From Muribaculaceae bacterium (GTDB taxonomy: Bacteria > Bacteroidota > Bacteroidia > Bacteroidales > Muribaculaceae): a stretch of DNA of 55,042 nt. Shown here piece after piece: positions 32,434-41,932 of this stretch (its first letter is position 1; each line of letters starts with the position of its first letter). A program made the position numbers and the translations under genes. The notes under the pieces were generated by a model. The model saw nothing but the letters and a program-made list of their open reading frames with translations, did no database searches and was not told the DNA's origin. The stretch covers positions 1 through 55,042 of the forward strand of contig JAGAUF010000035.1 in assembly GCA_017620885.1 (NCBI GenBank). The letters are read 5' to 3'.

Positions 32434-35298
32434 TTACCAGCAGATTTTCTTGCTTGCGTCATTGACGCGAACTATATAAAGGCCGCGGCAGGGAAGCGTG
32501 ATTTCTGTTCCGCGAGCGATGCGGGCACCGTCGATGGTATAGACATCCATCATCTGACCGAATGCGCTGACAACGCCGCCGGAAACAATCACTTCAGCCT
32601 CTTCATAGCTGTCGACAGGAAGATCCTCGATGCCGGCTGCTGTGAGCTGCGAAGGAACAAATTCGATAGCCTTCGAGAACTTACCCTTCTCTTCTCCCTT
32701 GACGGGACGGACGTATGCCACGTAAGTGGTCTGAGGCTCCAGTCCGCTGACGGCAAGCTGCGTGTCGCTGACGCTGCGGGCTGCATATCCTGATACCGGA
32801 GTATCAACGGGACCGTCGGCAAGAAGCACTTCCATATCGTCAATATAGAGACCGAGGCCGGAAACAGATGACGAGAGGCGCAGCATGGCCTGACGATAAC
32901 CGGCAGGAATCTCTACGGTGTATCTCGCACCCTTCGTGTCGAAACCGCCGACTGTAGCAACCAGACGGACGTGTCCCTCTTCGTCGTATGCGTACACTTC
33001 GATTTTTTCACCCTCATCGGAGAATGTCTTCTTTGCCCAGAAGGAAATCTCCTTGATGTCGCGCTCGTAGGTGGCAGTACGGAGATAATTTCCATTAACT
33101 TCGAGGCTGACGGCGGGAGCTGCCTCACCGCAGTTCTTGTCGCGAGTGTTATATTTCCCGGAGAGCTTCCATCCCTCGGGGAGTGTGGAATTGTCGAAAC
33201 CGGTCTTGATAGTCTCGGCAGTTTCACCGGCCTTGCGTGTAGCAACGGTCAGCTCGTAGGAGTCAGCGTCGGCTACAGCGTCCCATACAAGCTGCGTGTC
33301 GCTGCCCTCACCCTTATAGGCGTAGATGCCGGGAGTGGCCTGAGCGAAAGTGGCGCCCTGAGTAAGGAATGCTGCGGGAACATCGCTGCGCGATGCGTTC
33401 TTGTCGTTGTAGGCGTAAACGATAGCGCCATAATTGACGCCCGGCTTGAGGCCTTCAACATTTGCCGACAGAGATTTCTTGACGTCATTGTAACGCCATC
33501 CCTCTGCAAACGTGCGGTAGAATTCGCCGTCGAAAGAATCGAGATCAACTACCGACACCATATATCCGTCGGCATCCGCTACTTCAGCCCAATTTAATTT
33601 GGCACTGTTGGAAGAGACTGCCGTAACGTTCACTACGGGAGCTGAAAGCTCGACGCCCTCCATATCTTTGGCTGCATCTACACGGAAGGAAACGGTTCCG
33701 TCGGGATAAGTCATAATATTGTAGAGCTCATATCCTGTGGAAGAGTTCGACCAGTCGAGGAAAGAGGGAGCGCCGTTATTGAGGTACTCATGTACGCCGA
33801 CAGTGCCGGGGAACGGGTCGCCGTTGCGACTCGTGGCGGTCTGCACGTCATCGGCCTCTATAAGGTCTATGCGCTGATGGCTTGCCACATTGTTGGGCTT
33901 GTTATCGTTCCAGATATCGAGATCGAAGTCAATATGCCATGCCAGCATACCGTGGCCTTCGAGATATTCATCCCAAGAATATGGTGCGCGCGCCTCGAAA
34001 AGGAAATATTCCTTCGGGTTGTTGCGCGTATTGATTTTGTATGCGAAGGGGCGTGCTATGGAGGGGAGAAGCGTGAAATTGCCCGACCCGGTGATTGTCA
34101 CAGGCAGCATCCACTCCAGAGCGTACTGCTCGTAGGCGGAGAACATCGGCGGCGTGTGCAGGTCATTGTTGTAGTTACCGGCATCCATATTGGAGAATGT
34201 TCCGGGGGAGAAGACCTTCGATACGGTTCCGTTGTTGGCCGTGTCATAAAGGTCGGGAAGACCGAGCACGTGTGAGAACTCATGGCAAATCATACCGACA
34301 CCTGCGAGCTGGCCGGCCTGACGTCCTATTTCACACGAGGTAGCGTAACGGTTCACGAGGACGCCATCAAGCTCAATAGGAGCGCCGATGGCAGCGTTCA
34401 GCGTGAATGCGTGCGGCCAGATGTCCGTAGCCTGATTACCACCTGTCGTAGCGCCTTTTCCTGCATGGAAGATATAAACGAAGTCTACGTAGCCGTCGTT
34501 GTTGGAGTCGTAGTCAGCGAAATTAATCTGGCCGTCGAGCTTCTTGCAGGCCTCTTCCACCATCAGACCGGGAGCATAAACAGCCGTCTCCTTACCGTCC
34601 GGGCCGATATAGGTCTTGTCGGTCGACACATATTCACGGCTCGTCTTGTCGAGATCCACGGGACCGAACACCTCGAATTTAGGATGGAACTGACCGTGGC
34701 TGATGCTCTGATAATAATCCAGCACCGAACCGGAGGAGTTAAACTCGCTGAAGCCGGGCTTATTGAGCATATCGTTCACGAGGCTGTGAGGGTCGGAAGA
34801 TACGGAGAATTTCTTATCGGAGAAATTCACCATCAGGATGAGGACTTTGAGCTCACCCTCGGTCTTCACCTCACGGAGGTCATGGCCGTCGGCGTTGTCC
34901 CATTTGGAATTTCCGAGCTTGTCGACGCGCGCCATAGCGCGTGTGTTCAGTTCGTTGCCACGGCGGAGGAAAGCCTCGTTGCGGTTGGCATTGCGATAAG
35001 CCTCAAAGCTGACGTTCTTGTCGAGCGATGCCGGAACGCCGTCCGACACACGACTGAGCATAGTTTTGCCGTCGTTGCCTACGTAATAATAAAATCCATC
35101 TTCACCTTGAGTCACGACGTAGCCGTCGGGAGTCATAAGACAGTGGAACACCTCGTCACCTATAAGGCTTAGAATCACCGTGCTGCCGTCGCTCTGCGGC
35201 CACTGCATAGGACGGGGATCGGCCGGAGCCGCCTGAGCCGTCATAATGCCCGCGGCAGCCATTGCAATCGCGCCTATTGTCTTGGAAATACGTTTCAT
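32434..35298 (-). CDS. Secreted M6-family metalloprotease
   Basis: This is a 954-residue secreted protein (signal 1-23). A propeptide-like region is followed by the M6/immune-inhibitor-A-type peptidase domain. The zinc motif HEFSH is at 339-343 with downstream GLPD, and a calcium-loop-like stretch DYDSNNDGY lies at 262-270. Two or three Fn3/beta-sandwich domains follow, and the C-terminal tail (VYTIDGARIARG to GLYIVRVN) resembles a Bacteroidales T9SS sorting domain. It is likely an exported protease acting on host or dietary protein. A single-gene unit with its own promoter and terminator. Confidence 0.9.
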   Translation of the reverse strand: MKRISKTIGAIAMAAAGIMTAQAAPADPRPMQWPQSDGSTVILSLIGDEVFHCLMTPDGYVVTQGEDGFYYYVGNDGKTMLSRVSDGVPASLDKNVSFEAYRNANRNEAFLRRGNELNTRAMARVDKLGNSKWDNADGHDLREVKTEGELKVLILMVNFSDKKFSVSSDPHSLVNDMLNKPGFSEFNSSGSVLDYYQSISHGQFHPKFEVFGPVDLDKTSREYVSTDKTYIGPDGKETAVYAPGLMVEEACKKLDGQINFADYDSNNDGYVDFVYIFHAGKGATTGGNQATDIWPHAFTLNAAIGAPIELDGVLVNRYATSCEIGRQAGQLAGVGMICHEFSHVLGLPDLYDTANNGTVSKVFSPGTFSNMDAGNYNNDLHTPPMFSAYEQYALEWMLPVTITGSGNFTLLPSIARPFAYKINTRNNPKEYFLFEARAPYSWDEYLEGHGMLAWHIDFDLDIWNDNKPNNVASHQRIDLIEADDVQTATSRNGDPFPGTVGVHEYLNNGAPSFLDWSNSSTGYELYNIMTYPDGTVSFRVDAAKDMEGVELSAPVVNVTAVSSNSAKLNWAEVADADGYMVSVVDLDSFDGEFYRTFAEGWRYNDVKKSLSANVEGLKPGVNYGAIVYAYNDKNASRSDVPAAFLTQGATFAQATPGIYAYKGEGSDTQLVWDAVADADSYELTVATRKAGETAETIKTGFDNSTLPEGWKLSGKYNTRDKNCGEAAPAVSLEVNGNYLRTATYERDIKEISFWAKKTFSDEGEKIEVYAYDEEGHVRLVATVGGFDTKGARYTVEIPAGYRQAMLRLSSSVSGLGLYIDDMEVLLADGPVDTPVSGYAARSVSDTQLAVSGLEPQTTYVAYVRPVKGEEKGKFSKAIEFVPSQLTAAGIEDLPVDSYEEAEVIVSGGVVSAFGQMMDVYTIDGARIARGTEITLPCRGLYIVRVNDASKKICW

Positions 35299-35342
35299 TA
35301 TGTAGTGTTTTTAAGTTTGTGCGGTTTCTTATCTATACCTCT

Positions 35343-35363
35343 CCGACGCATCGGTGCGTCCGG
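35343..35363 (-). other. Hairpin in the M6 protease leader
   Basis: GACGCA pairs with TGCGTC across TCGG (35345-35350 with 35355-35360) within the roughly 85-nt leader. No T tract follows. Confidence 0.4.
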
Positions 35364-35389
35364 TTTATAAGGGTACAGAATCCAGACTG

Positions 35390-35421
35390 CAAAGATAGTC
35401 AATTTTCTTCCCCATTCCAAA
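35390..35421 (-). promoter_or_regulatory. M6 protease promoter
   Basis: The minus strand reads TTTG (35421-35418), a 20-nt spacer and TATCTTTG (35397-35390). Confidence 0.7.
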
Positions 35422-35556
35422 TCCCTCCCCAAAATATTGCATCCCATTAGTTATTCTTAACAAATTGCAGCCCGTTATGTCCGATTCTCTGAGTTTTTCG
35501 CCTCCTTGATTTCCGCGTTCCAAATATTATTTGTAATTTCGCTTTTCAAAGGAATT

Positions 35557-36411
35557 ATGATGACACAAAAAAGCCTTTCAATAAATGTCGGAGGGCGTCT
35601 GATGACTTTTGAGACGCCCAAAGTGATGGCTATACTCAACGTCACGCCCGACTCCTTCTACGCCGGCAGCCGCAATTTCGACAGCGACAGAATCGGTGCG
35701 CATGTCGGGAAAATCATTGCCGAGGGAGCCGACATCATCGACATCGGCGGCTATTCAACCCGCCCCGGAGCCCCCGAAGTGACAGCGGAGGAGGAATACA
35801 ACCGTCTGGCCCGCGGGCTCGAAATAATCCGCCGAAAAGATCCCGACGCTGTCGTGTCGGTCGATACGTTCCGTGCCGACGTTGCCCGACGTTGCGTAGA
35901 GGAATGGAACGTGCAAATCATCAACGACATCAGCGGCGGTGATATGGACCCGGAGATGGGCGCGACAGTGGCGGATTTGCGTGTCGCATATATCCTGATG
36001 CACACTCGCGGAACGCCGCAGAACATGCAGCAGCTTACTGACTATCGCGATGTTACGGCGGAAGTCATCGAACATCTCGCCCGTCGCATTTACTCCCTGC
36101 GCGAGCTTGGCGTCTGCGACATCATCGCCGACCCCGGATTCGGCTTCGCCAAGACGCTCGAACAAAACTACACTATACTGCGCGAATTTAATCAATTCAA
36201 GCGGCTCGGCGTCCCCGTGCTTACCGCTCTCTCACGCAAATCAATGATTTACAAGGCATTGCACACAAGCCCCGACGAAGCCCTCGCAGGAACCGTCGCC
36301 CTCGACACAGTCGCACTGCTCAACGGCGCCGACTTAATCCGCGTTCACGACGTCAGACCGGCTGTCGAGACAATCAAACTCCTTTCACTCCTAAACGCCT
36401 CAAAATGTTAG
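35557..36411 (+). CDS. folP: Dihydropteroate synthase
   Basis: FolP joins p-aminobenzoate to the pterin diphosphate in folate synthesis and is the sulfonamide target. The 284-residue protein shows the loop motif MAILNVTPDSF, then DIGGYSTRPGA, the substrate-contact regions IINDISGG and DPGFGFAKT. The ATG at 35557 is preceded by AAAGGAATT, a plausible ribosome site. An upstream ATG at 35506 falls before a promoter-like TAATTTCG (35534-35541). It overlaps cdaA by seven bases, so the pair is an operon. Confidence 0.94.
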   Translation: MMTQKSLSINVGGRLMTFETPKVMAILNVTPDSFYAGSRNFDSDRIGAHVGKIIAEGADIIDIGGYSTRPGAPEVTAEEEYNRLARGLEIIRRKDPDAVVSVDTFRADVARRCVEEWNVQIINDISGGDMDPEMGATVADLRVAYILMHTRGTPQNMQQLTDYRDVTAEVIEHLARRIYSLRELGVCDIIADPGFGFAKTLEQNYTILREFNQFKRLGVPVLTALSRKSMIYKALHTSPDEALAGTVALDTVALLNGADLIRVHDVRPAVETIKLLSLLNASKC

Positions 36412-37169
36412 ATTTCGGAATAAAAGACATCATTGACATACTGATTGTCGCTCTACTTCTTTATTACCTTTACCGGATGATGAAGAATAGCGGCACGCTT
36501 TCCCTTTTCTTCGGCGTGATAGTCTTCATCGCCATCTGGGTATTCGCTTCCGAAATCTTCGATATGCGCTTGACGGGTACAATTCTTGACAAATTCATGA
36601 GCATCGGTCTCATCGTACTCGTCATCCTCTTTCAGGATCAGATAAAACGTTTCCTCATTGATATAGGTTCTCAGGGCAAATGGTCGTCGATCAAGTGGCT
36701 GTTCATACATAATTCCGGCAAGGAGAAGGATCACTCCTCCGTCCTTGCAATCGTCTACGCATGTATGGCGATGTCGAAATCAAAGACCGGCGCACTGATT
36801 GCAATCGAACGCAAATTCCCGCTGACAGATTATGAAAAAACCGGCGACATAATAGATGCGAAAATCAATATGCGCCTGATAGAAAACATATTCTTCAAAA
36901 ATTCTCCGCTACACGACGGCGCCATGATTATCGCCGGGAATAAAATTGTATCAGTAGGGTGTATTCTCCCTGTCAGCCACGATATGGACATTCCCAAGAA
37001 CCTCGGTCTGCGCCATCGCGCTGCACTCGGAATGAGTCAGATGACTGATGCCGTTTGTATCGTGGTCAGCGAAGAAACCGGCAACATATCCGTCGCTATG
37101 GACGGCGAGTTGAAAGTGAAGCTCACGGCCATAGATCTCGAACACCTCCTGTCGGATACAATCGAATAG
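36405..37169 (+). CDS. cdaA: Diadenylate cyclase CdaA
   Basis: This membrane enzyme makes c-di-AMP from two ATP. The 254-residue protein has three N-terminal membrane segments (about 10-25, 33-50, 65-80) and a DisA_N/DAC domain with D171-G-A and R203-H-R205. It overlaps folP by seven bases. It converges with rsgA, leaving an 11-bp gap. Confidence 0.93.
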   Translation: MLDFGIKDIIDILIVALLLYYLYRMMKNSGTLSLFFGVIVFIAIWVFASEIFDMRLTGTILDKFMSIGLIVLVILFQDQIKRFLIDIGSQGKWSSIKWLFIHNSGKEKDHSSVLAIVYACMAMSKSKTGALIAIERKFPLTDYEKTGDIIDAKINMRLIENIFFKNSPLHDGAMIIAGNKIVSVGCILPVSHDMDIPKNLGLRHRAALGMSQMTDAVCIVVSEETGNISVAMDGELKVKLTAIDLEHLLSDTIE

Positions 37170-37180
37170 CCTACGATGGC

Positions 37181-38173
37181 TCAATAAGGCTTCCTGTATT
37201 TATCAGAATTCGCCTCCTCCATCGCCTCTTCAAGTATCGACAGATATGACTGATAACGGCTTTCGGCTATAAGATGTTCCTCTACTGCCGGCACCACCGC
37301 GCATCCCGGCTCGCCGATATGCTTGCAATCGCTGTATTTGCACTCTTTGCCAAAACGAAATATCTCCGGGAAATAGTGCGAAACCTGCGCAGCGTCAAAT
37401 TCCAGCGTTCCAAACCCGCGCACGCCCGGCACGTCGATAATCTCCCCTCCGTAAGGCAGGCTCACCATCTCTGAGAACGTCGTCGTATGGACGCCCGTAT
37501 GATGAATATCGGAAACTGCCGCCGTCTTCAGATCCAGACCGGGCACCAGCGCATTGATAAGCGACGATTTCCCCACTCCGCTATTGCCGGCCAAGAGCGT
37601 TATCTTCCCCTTTGTGGCTTCCCGAAGCGCATCGAGCCCCGAACCCGTGGTTGCCGACACGATAAACGTTGGATACCCTATCGACGTGTAAAGATAACTC
37701 ATTCCCTCTGCCAATTCCCTGTCGTCATCGTCCCAGATGTCGCTCTTATTCAGCACAAGTATGGCCGGAATGCCGTATGCCTCCGACGTCGCCATAAAGC
37801 GGTCAATGAATTGCAATGGCGTCAAAGGGTCGCGCAGCGACGCGACAAGCACGGCGCTGTCAAGATTGGAAGCCAATATATGCGACTCGCGCGACAGATT
37901 TGACGCACGCCGGATAATATAATTCTTGCGCTGACGTATAGCCGTGATAAAACACGCATCGTCGGCTGCATGGCTCACCTCGACACGGTCGCCTACAGCA
38001 ACCGGATTCGTAGTACGAATCCCTTTGATGCGGAAATTCCCTTTTATTCTACACGGAAGCTCACGCCCGTCGGCCATACGCACCATATAGCTGCTGCCGG
38101 TGTTTCGCACCACCGTACCGTCGCCAAGCACGCCGTCGAGCACTGAATTATCATCTCTCTTCTTCTTTCCCAT
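37181..38173 (-). CDS. rsgA: Ribosome small-subunit GTPase A
   Basis: RsgA is a circularly permuted GTPase that helps mature the 30S subunit. The 330-residue protein has an N-terminal OB-fold, then NKSD (142-145) before GNSGVGKS (196-203), the permuted order of the family, followed by DVPGVRGF. The C-terminal zinc knuckle is in CKYSDCKHIGEPGC. No promoter match was found. Confidence 0.94.
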   Translation of the reverse strand: MGKKKRDDNSVLDGVLGDGTVVRNTGSSYMVRMADGRELPCRIKGNFRIKGIRTTNPVAVGDRVEVSHAADDACFITAIRQRKNYIIRRASNLSRESHILASNLDSAVLVASLRDPLTPLQFIDRFMATSEAYGIPAILVLNKSDIWDDDDRELAEGMSYLYTSIGYPTFIVSATTGSGLDALREATKGKITLLAGNSGVGKSSLINALVPGLDLKTAAVSDIHHTGVHTTTFSEMVSLPYGGEIIDVPGVRGFGTLEFDAAQVSHYFPEIFRFGKECKYSDCKHIGEPGCAVVPAVEEHLIAESRYQSYLSILEEAMEEANSDKYRKPY

Positions 38174-38233
38174 AGCTCATTTCCATTGCTTAATATCCCT
38201 AACCCTCTACTTCAATTAACTTTTTCTGATAAA

Positions 38234-38264
38234 ATTTGTTTATCAATAAAGTGAATAAACAAAT
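38234..38264. promoter_or_regulatory. 10-bp perfect inverted repeat upstream of the winged-helix gene
   Basis: ATTTGTTTAT (38234-38243) and ATAAACAAAT (38255-38264) are exact reverse complements separated by 11 bp, so their centres are 21 bp apart, about two helical turns. It lies 56 bp before the winged-helix ATG and could be an operator, or a hairpin in the leader. Confidence 0.5.
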
Positions 38265-38320
38265 ATATGCTCTTTAGCAGTTTTAATGGTATTATTTTTT
38301 AATTTTTAATTTTATTCAAT

Positions 38321-38527
38321 ATGACTATCGAAGCAATCGGCACTTGGGCCGGAGAAATCTACAAGGCTCTTGATTCTACTGAAACCAAGACGCTTGGCCT
38401 CAAAGCCGTAAAAAAAGCAACTAAGCTCAAAAAGGACGAAATCATGGCGGCCATCGGTTGGCTCGGCCGTGAAGGAAAGCTGCTCGTCGGAAAAAACGAC
38501 GAGGAGATCGTCCTTACCCTTATCTGA
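38321..38527 (+). CDS. Small winged helix-turn-helix protein (DUF2582)
   Basis: This 68-residue protein is a lone winged helix-turn-helix domain: two helices with ALDSTETKTLGLKAVKKATKL, then KKDEIMAAIGWLGREGKL and a wing with KNDEEIVLTLI. It fits DUF2582, short DNA-binding-like proteins widespread in Bacteroidetes. Function unknown. A strong terminator follows and an inverted repeat precedes it. Confidence 0.82.
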   Translation: MTIEAIGTWAGEIYKALDSTETKTLGLKAVKKATKLKKDEIMAAIGWLGREGKLLVGKNDEEIVLTLI

Positions 38528-38551
38528 CCATCAGTCAGCTCTGCACATATC

Positions 38552-38590
38552 CATCGATGCGTCGAATTCAGACAGCATCGATGTTTTTTT
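38552..38590 (+). terminator. Terminator of the winged-helix gene
   Basis: A 9-bp perfect stem CATCGATGC/GCATCGATG with a 14-nt loop is followed by T7. Confidence 0.85.
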
Positions 38591-38641
38591 ATCCGCCTCA
38601 TTCTCCTGACACCGTCGCCATTTGAAAGACGCCCCACGACT

Positions 38642-38680
38642 ATAAAACAAAACGCCACGAGATATTATCTCCCGACGTTT
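38642..38680 (-). terminator. tRNA-Arg terminator
   Basis: On the minus strand AACGTC pairs with GGCGTT and GAGAT with ATCTC around an internal loop, followed by TTGTTTTA. It lies 9 nt after the tRNA 3' end. Confidence 0.65.
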
Positions 38681-38688
38681 TTGCTCCG

Positions 38689-38760
38689 TACACCCGTAGG
38701 GAATCGAACCCTAAACTGAGGAACCGGAATCCTCTATTTTATCCATTAAACTACGGGTGC
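38689..38760 (-). tRNA. tRNA-Arg(CCG)
   Basis: This 72-nt cloverleaf has acceptor GCACCCG pairing with CGGGTGT (one G-U), an anticodon stem GAGGA/TCCTC around TTCCGGT (anticodon CCG, reading codon CGG), and a T arm AGGG-TTCGATT-CCCT. The 3' CCA is not encoded, as is usual in this phylum. It has its own promoter and terminator. Confidence 0.95.
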
Positions 38761-38799
38761 TTCCATTCATCCGTTCTTCTACGGACGCTTTTTCGACCA

Positions 38800-38831
38800 C
38801 AAAATTACAACTTTTTTTCTAATGTCCCAAA
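38800..38831 (-). promoter_or_regulatory. tRNA-Arg promoter
   Basis: The minus strand reads TTTG (38831-38828), a 20-nt spacer and TAATTTTG (38807-38800). It backs onto the ung promoter element. Confidence 0.75.
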
Positions 38832-38838
38832 CTTTTCC

Positions 38839-38846
38839 TATCTTTG
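38839..38846 (+). promoter_or_regulatory. ung promoter, -7 element TATCTTTG
   Basis: TATCTTTG lies 51 nt before the ung ATG. No TTTG lies at the expected -33 position, so only the -7 half is supported. Confidence 0.5.
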
Positions 38847-38897
38847 TATAAAATTTAGACGGCGGCGAAAATTCACCGTCAGACAAACCCTTCGCTT

Positions 38898-39566
38898 ATG
38901 AACGTAAATATCGAATCCGGTTGGAAAACGGCCTTACAGCCAGTCTTCGATTCGCCCGATTTCAGAGTCCTCGCCGAGAAAGTACACGCCGAATACGCCA
39001 ATCCCGATTTCAGCGTTTATCCTCCGGCTTCCCGCATTTTCGCCGCGTTCGATCTTTCGCCTTTTGAGAAAACGAAAGTTGTTATCGTAGGCCAAGATCC
39101 CTATCACGGTCCCGGACAGGCCAACGGGCTTGCATTCTCGGTCAATCCCGGAGTTCCCATTCCACCCTCGCTGGTAAATATCTTCCGGGAAGTTAGCACC
39201 GACACTGGCGCACCGGTACCGACCGACGGAAACCTCGAACGATGGGCCCGGCAAGGCGTCCTGCTCCTCAACGCCTCCCTGTCTGTACGCGCACATTCCC
39301 CACGATCACACGCAGCCATCGGATGGTACGGCTTCACCGACGCCGTAATACGTGCTCTATCCCTGCAACGTGAAGGACTCGTTTTCCTCCTTTGGGGCAG
39401 CGACGCCATCCGAAGAGGTGCGGCTATCGACCGTTCACGCCATCTCGTCCTCACGGCACCTCACCCCTCCCCCCTCTCGGCCTATCGCGGATTCTTCGGC
39501 TGCCGCCATTTCTCCGCCGCCAACGCTTACCTCATAAGCCACGGACAAGAACCGATAATTTGGTAA
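38898..39566 (+). CDS. ung: Uracil-DNA glycosylase, family 1
   Basis: Ung removes uracil from DNA. The 222-residue protein has GQDPYHG with catalytic D67 and H70, and the DNA-intercalating [10 protein letters not shown] loop. The ATG and length are normal. It is followed after 20 bp by the C-GCAxxG-C-C protein in the same direction. Confidence 0.95.
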   Translation: MNVNIESGWKTALQPVFDSPDFRVLAEKVHAEYANPDFSVYPPASRIFAAFDLSPFEKTKVVIVGQDPYHGPGQANGLAFSVNPGVPIPPSLVNIFREVSTDTGAPVPTDGNLERWARQGVLLLNASLSVRAHSPRSHAAIGWYGFTDAVIRALSLQREGLVFLLWGSDAIRRGAAIDRSRHLVLTAPHPSPLSAYRGFFGCRHFSAANAYLISHGQEPIIW

Positions 39567-39586
39567 TCAACAAGAAATCATCATAT

Positions 39587-39988
39587 ATGAACGTTCAGCA
39601 AAGAAAAGAAAAAGCAATGGAAGCTCGCCGTCAGGGTTACAACTGCGCGCAAGCACTCCTCGTCGCTTTCGACGACATTCTCCCTCTTGACCGCGATACA
39701 ATTCTCAAAGTCTCAGCAGCCTTCGGAACCGGAATGGGACTCGGCGAGGCTTGCGGTGTCGTAACGGGGATGGCTATGGCGCAAGGGCTTCTCATTGATT
39801 CAGCCGACCCCAAGGCAAAAGTACAGGCCATGCTCGCCTCAAAATCCGTCGGAACTACATTCAAAAATCAGAACGGAAACATCCGCTGCGCCGACCTGAA
39901 AAGCAAGCCCAACATCAAACCTTGCAACGACCTGATATGTAACGGAATCGAAATTCTGTCGGAATATCTCGAAAACCAGCATTATTAA
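39587..39988 (+). CDS. C_GCAxxG_C_C family protein
   Basis: This 133-residue protein carries the named pattern: NCAQALL, then GTGMGLGEACGVVTG, and later CADLK and CNDLICNG. The Cys spacing suggests a metal or redox centre. The family occurs across anaerobes and its biochemical role is not known to me. The ATG at 39587 was chosen; the frame is open much further upstream, but only by overlapping ung. Confidence 0.85.
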   Translation: MNVQQRKEKAMEARRQGYNCAQALLVAFDDILPLDRDTILKVSAAFGTGMGLGEACGVVTGMAMAQGLLIDSADPKAKVQAMLASKSVGTTFKNQNGNIRCADLKSKPNIKPCNDLICNGIEILSEYLENQHY

Positions 39989-40052
39989 ATTTACCCGTTT
40001 CATAATCGCCGGCGGATAAACCATCCCTCTCCAGCTTTGTCAAACTATTGAT

Positions 40053-41330
40053 ATGAAAAAGTTTATACGCTACTTATTACTACCGATCGCTATCCTCCTC
40101 GCATACGTTTTCCCTGCGCACGCCCAGTCAGACGTGCTCAGCACCGCCGTATTCAATCCTGACTTCCGCACTCTGAAGGTGGTCAATCCTGACAACTTTA
40201 TGGCGATTCCGGTAATCCGGCTCAATTCCGACGACCATCTTCTCTTCTCGTTTGACGAGCTCGCTGACGATTATTCTCTCCTCGAATATAGGATTCTCCA
40301 CTGCAACGCCGACTGGACCCGATCCTCGCTTGCCGACGCCGAATTCCTCCCACGATTCAACAGCGCTAAAATCGACGATTACGGTTTCTCCTCAAATACA
40401 TTCGTCCATTACGTCAATTATCACATCACAATCCCAAACGACGAAATCACCCCTCTCGTATCGGGGAATTATATCCTTCAGGTATATCCCGAGAGCGATC
40501 CTGACGACATAATCCTTCAGGCCCGTTTCTGCGTGTCTGAGAATTCCGCCGCCGTCACCGGCTCTGCTTCCGGACGAACCGACCGCGTAACAAACGACAA
40601 TCTGCAGCAAATAGAATTTTCCGTCTCCACTCCTACTATGCAGATTCGGGACCCATACACGGAGCTCTTCGCCATCGTCGAACAGAACTCCGATCCCAAC
40701 TCGACCCGTATAATCCGCAACCCTCTCCGGGTAAGCGGAGACAAAATAGTTTACGAACATAATCCGCAACTCATCTTTCCCGCCGGGAACGAATTCCGCC
40801 GCTTCGAAACCGTGCGTCTCAACTATCCCGGGCTCAACGTCGATTCCGTCCGGTTCGGCGACAACAATTACATAGCCTACGTTACCCCCAGCGTGCAGCG
40901 AGCCTCACGGCAATACCTCTTCGACAGCACTCAGAAAGGACGGTTCATCGTCCGTGAGGCAAACGCGACTGACTCCGACCTCGGCGCCGATTATGTCACC
41001 GTATGCTTCGCCCTCAACTCTGACCAATATACCAATGCCGATGTATATGTACAGGGCGAATTTTCCAACTATTCATTCTCCGACCGGTATAAGATGCGTT
41101 ACAATTCCGCCAAACACCGCTACGAGCTTGAAATACCTCTCAAACAAGGTTCTTACAACTACCGTTTCGTCGCTCTCCCTCACGGGCAGTCCACATTCGC
41201 CGGATTCAACCCGATAGAAGGGGATTTCTACGAAACGCTCAACGAATACACCGTAAAAATCTTTTACAAAACCCCGGGCGCACGCACCGACCGCCTCATC
41301 GCCGTCTCTTCGTTCGTCGCCCAACCTTAG
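40053..41330 (+). CDS. DUF5103 protein, T9SS plug-type
   Basis: This 425-residue secreted protein (signal ending AHAQ) matches DUF5103. It has an N-terminal beta domain (about 30-170), with LEYRILHCNADWT characteristic of the family. A second immunoglobulin-like domain (about 310-425) resembles carbohydrate-binding folds. A homologue acts as a plug of the T9SS translocon (SprA). It is first in a plus-strand operon with DUF3109, cls and DUF6492, with gaps of 12, 8 and 17 bp. Confidence 0.85.
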   Translation: MKKFIRYLLLPIAILLAYVFPAHAQSDVLSTAVFNPDFRTLKVVNPDNFMAIPVIRLNSDDHLLFSFDELADDYSLLEYRILHCNADWTRSSLADAEFLPRFNSAKIDDYGFSSNTFVHYVNYHITIPNDEITPLVSGNYILQVYPESDPDDIILQARFCVSENSAAVTGSASGRTDRVTNDNLQQIEFSVSTPTMQIRDPYTELFAIVEQNSDPNSTRIIRNPLRVSGDKIVYEHNPQLIFPAGNEFRRFETVRLNYPGLNVDSVRFGDNNYIAYVTPSVQRASRQYLFDSTQKGRFIVREANATDSDLGADYVTVCFALNSDQYTNADVYVQGEFSNYSFSDRYKMRYNSAKHRYELEIPLKQGSYNYRFVALPHGQSTFAGFNPIEGDFYETLNEYTVKIFYKTPGARTDRLIAVSSFVAQP

Positions 41331-41342
41331 AAGTTTAGATAA

Positions 41343-41924
41343 ATGATTCAGATTCAAGACACCGTCGTTTCCACCGACCTCATCGAGGAATTCTTCTGCT
41401 GCGACATTGACCGCTGCAAGGGAGCGTGCTGTATCGAAGGAGACGCCGGAGCCCCACTCTCTGCCGAGGAATTTGAAAAAATTCAGAATCTTCTCCCCGA
41501 CATAATCGACACCCTTACACCCGCCGGACAACGCGCCGTAAGAGAAGATGGCGTTGGATATTATGATCCCGACGGCGACCTCGTGACGACACTCGTCGAT
41601 GGTGCCGCGTGCGCCTTCGCCGGATTTTGCCACGACGGGATTTGCACCTGCATGCTCGAAAAAGCCTTCTCCGCCGGTAAAACGAATTTCCGCAAGCCCG
41701 AATCCTGCGCGCTTTATCCCGTACGTCTGCAGAAATTCAAATCCTTCACAGCGGTAAATTTCCACCGTTGGAAAATCTGCAAACCGGCTTTCACAAAAGG
41801 ACGCAAACTCAATATACGAGCGTATGAATTCCTCAAAGAGCCTCTCACGAAACGTTTCGGAAAAGAGTGGTATGACGAGCTCGAACTTACCGCACGCGAA
41901 TACATACGTCAATTCAACAAATAA
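41343..41924 (+). CDS. DUF3109 cysteine-rich protein
   Basis: This 193-residue protein has many cysteines in three clusters: FCCDIDRCKGACC, CAFAGFCHDGICTC and SCALYP. This is the layout of DUF3109, related to zinc/iron-chelating YkgJ-type proteins. A metal or Fe-S site is likely. No signal peptide. Cotranscribed with the T9SS plug-like gene and cls; the reason is unknown. Confidence 0.85.
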   Translation: MIQIQDTVVSTDLIEEFFCCDIDRCKGACCIEGDAGAPLSAEEFEKIQNLLPDIIDTLTPAGQRAVREDGVGYYDPDGDLVTTLVDGAACAFAGFCHDGICTCMLEKAFSAGKTNFRKPESCALYPVRLQKFKSFTAVNFHRWKICKPAFTKGRKLNIRAYEFLKEPLTKRFGKEWYDELELTAREYIRQFNK

Positions 41925-41932
41925 ATATCAGC

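Noticed and set aside
41073..41912. Long minus-strand open frame opposite the DUF5103 and DUF3109 genes
   Set aside because: It spans two real plus-strand genes, has no recognisable motif, and fits shadow translation of pyrimidine-rich coding DNA.
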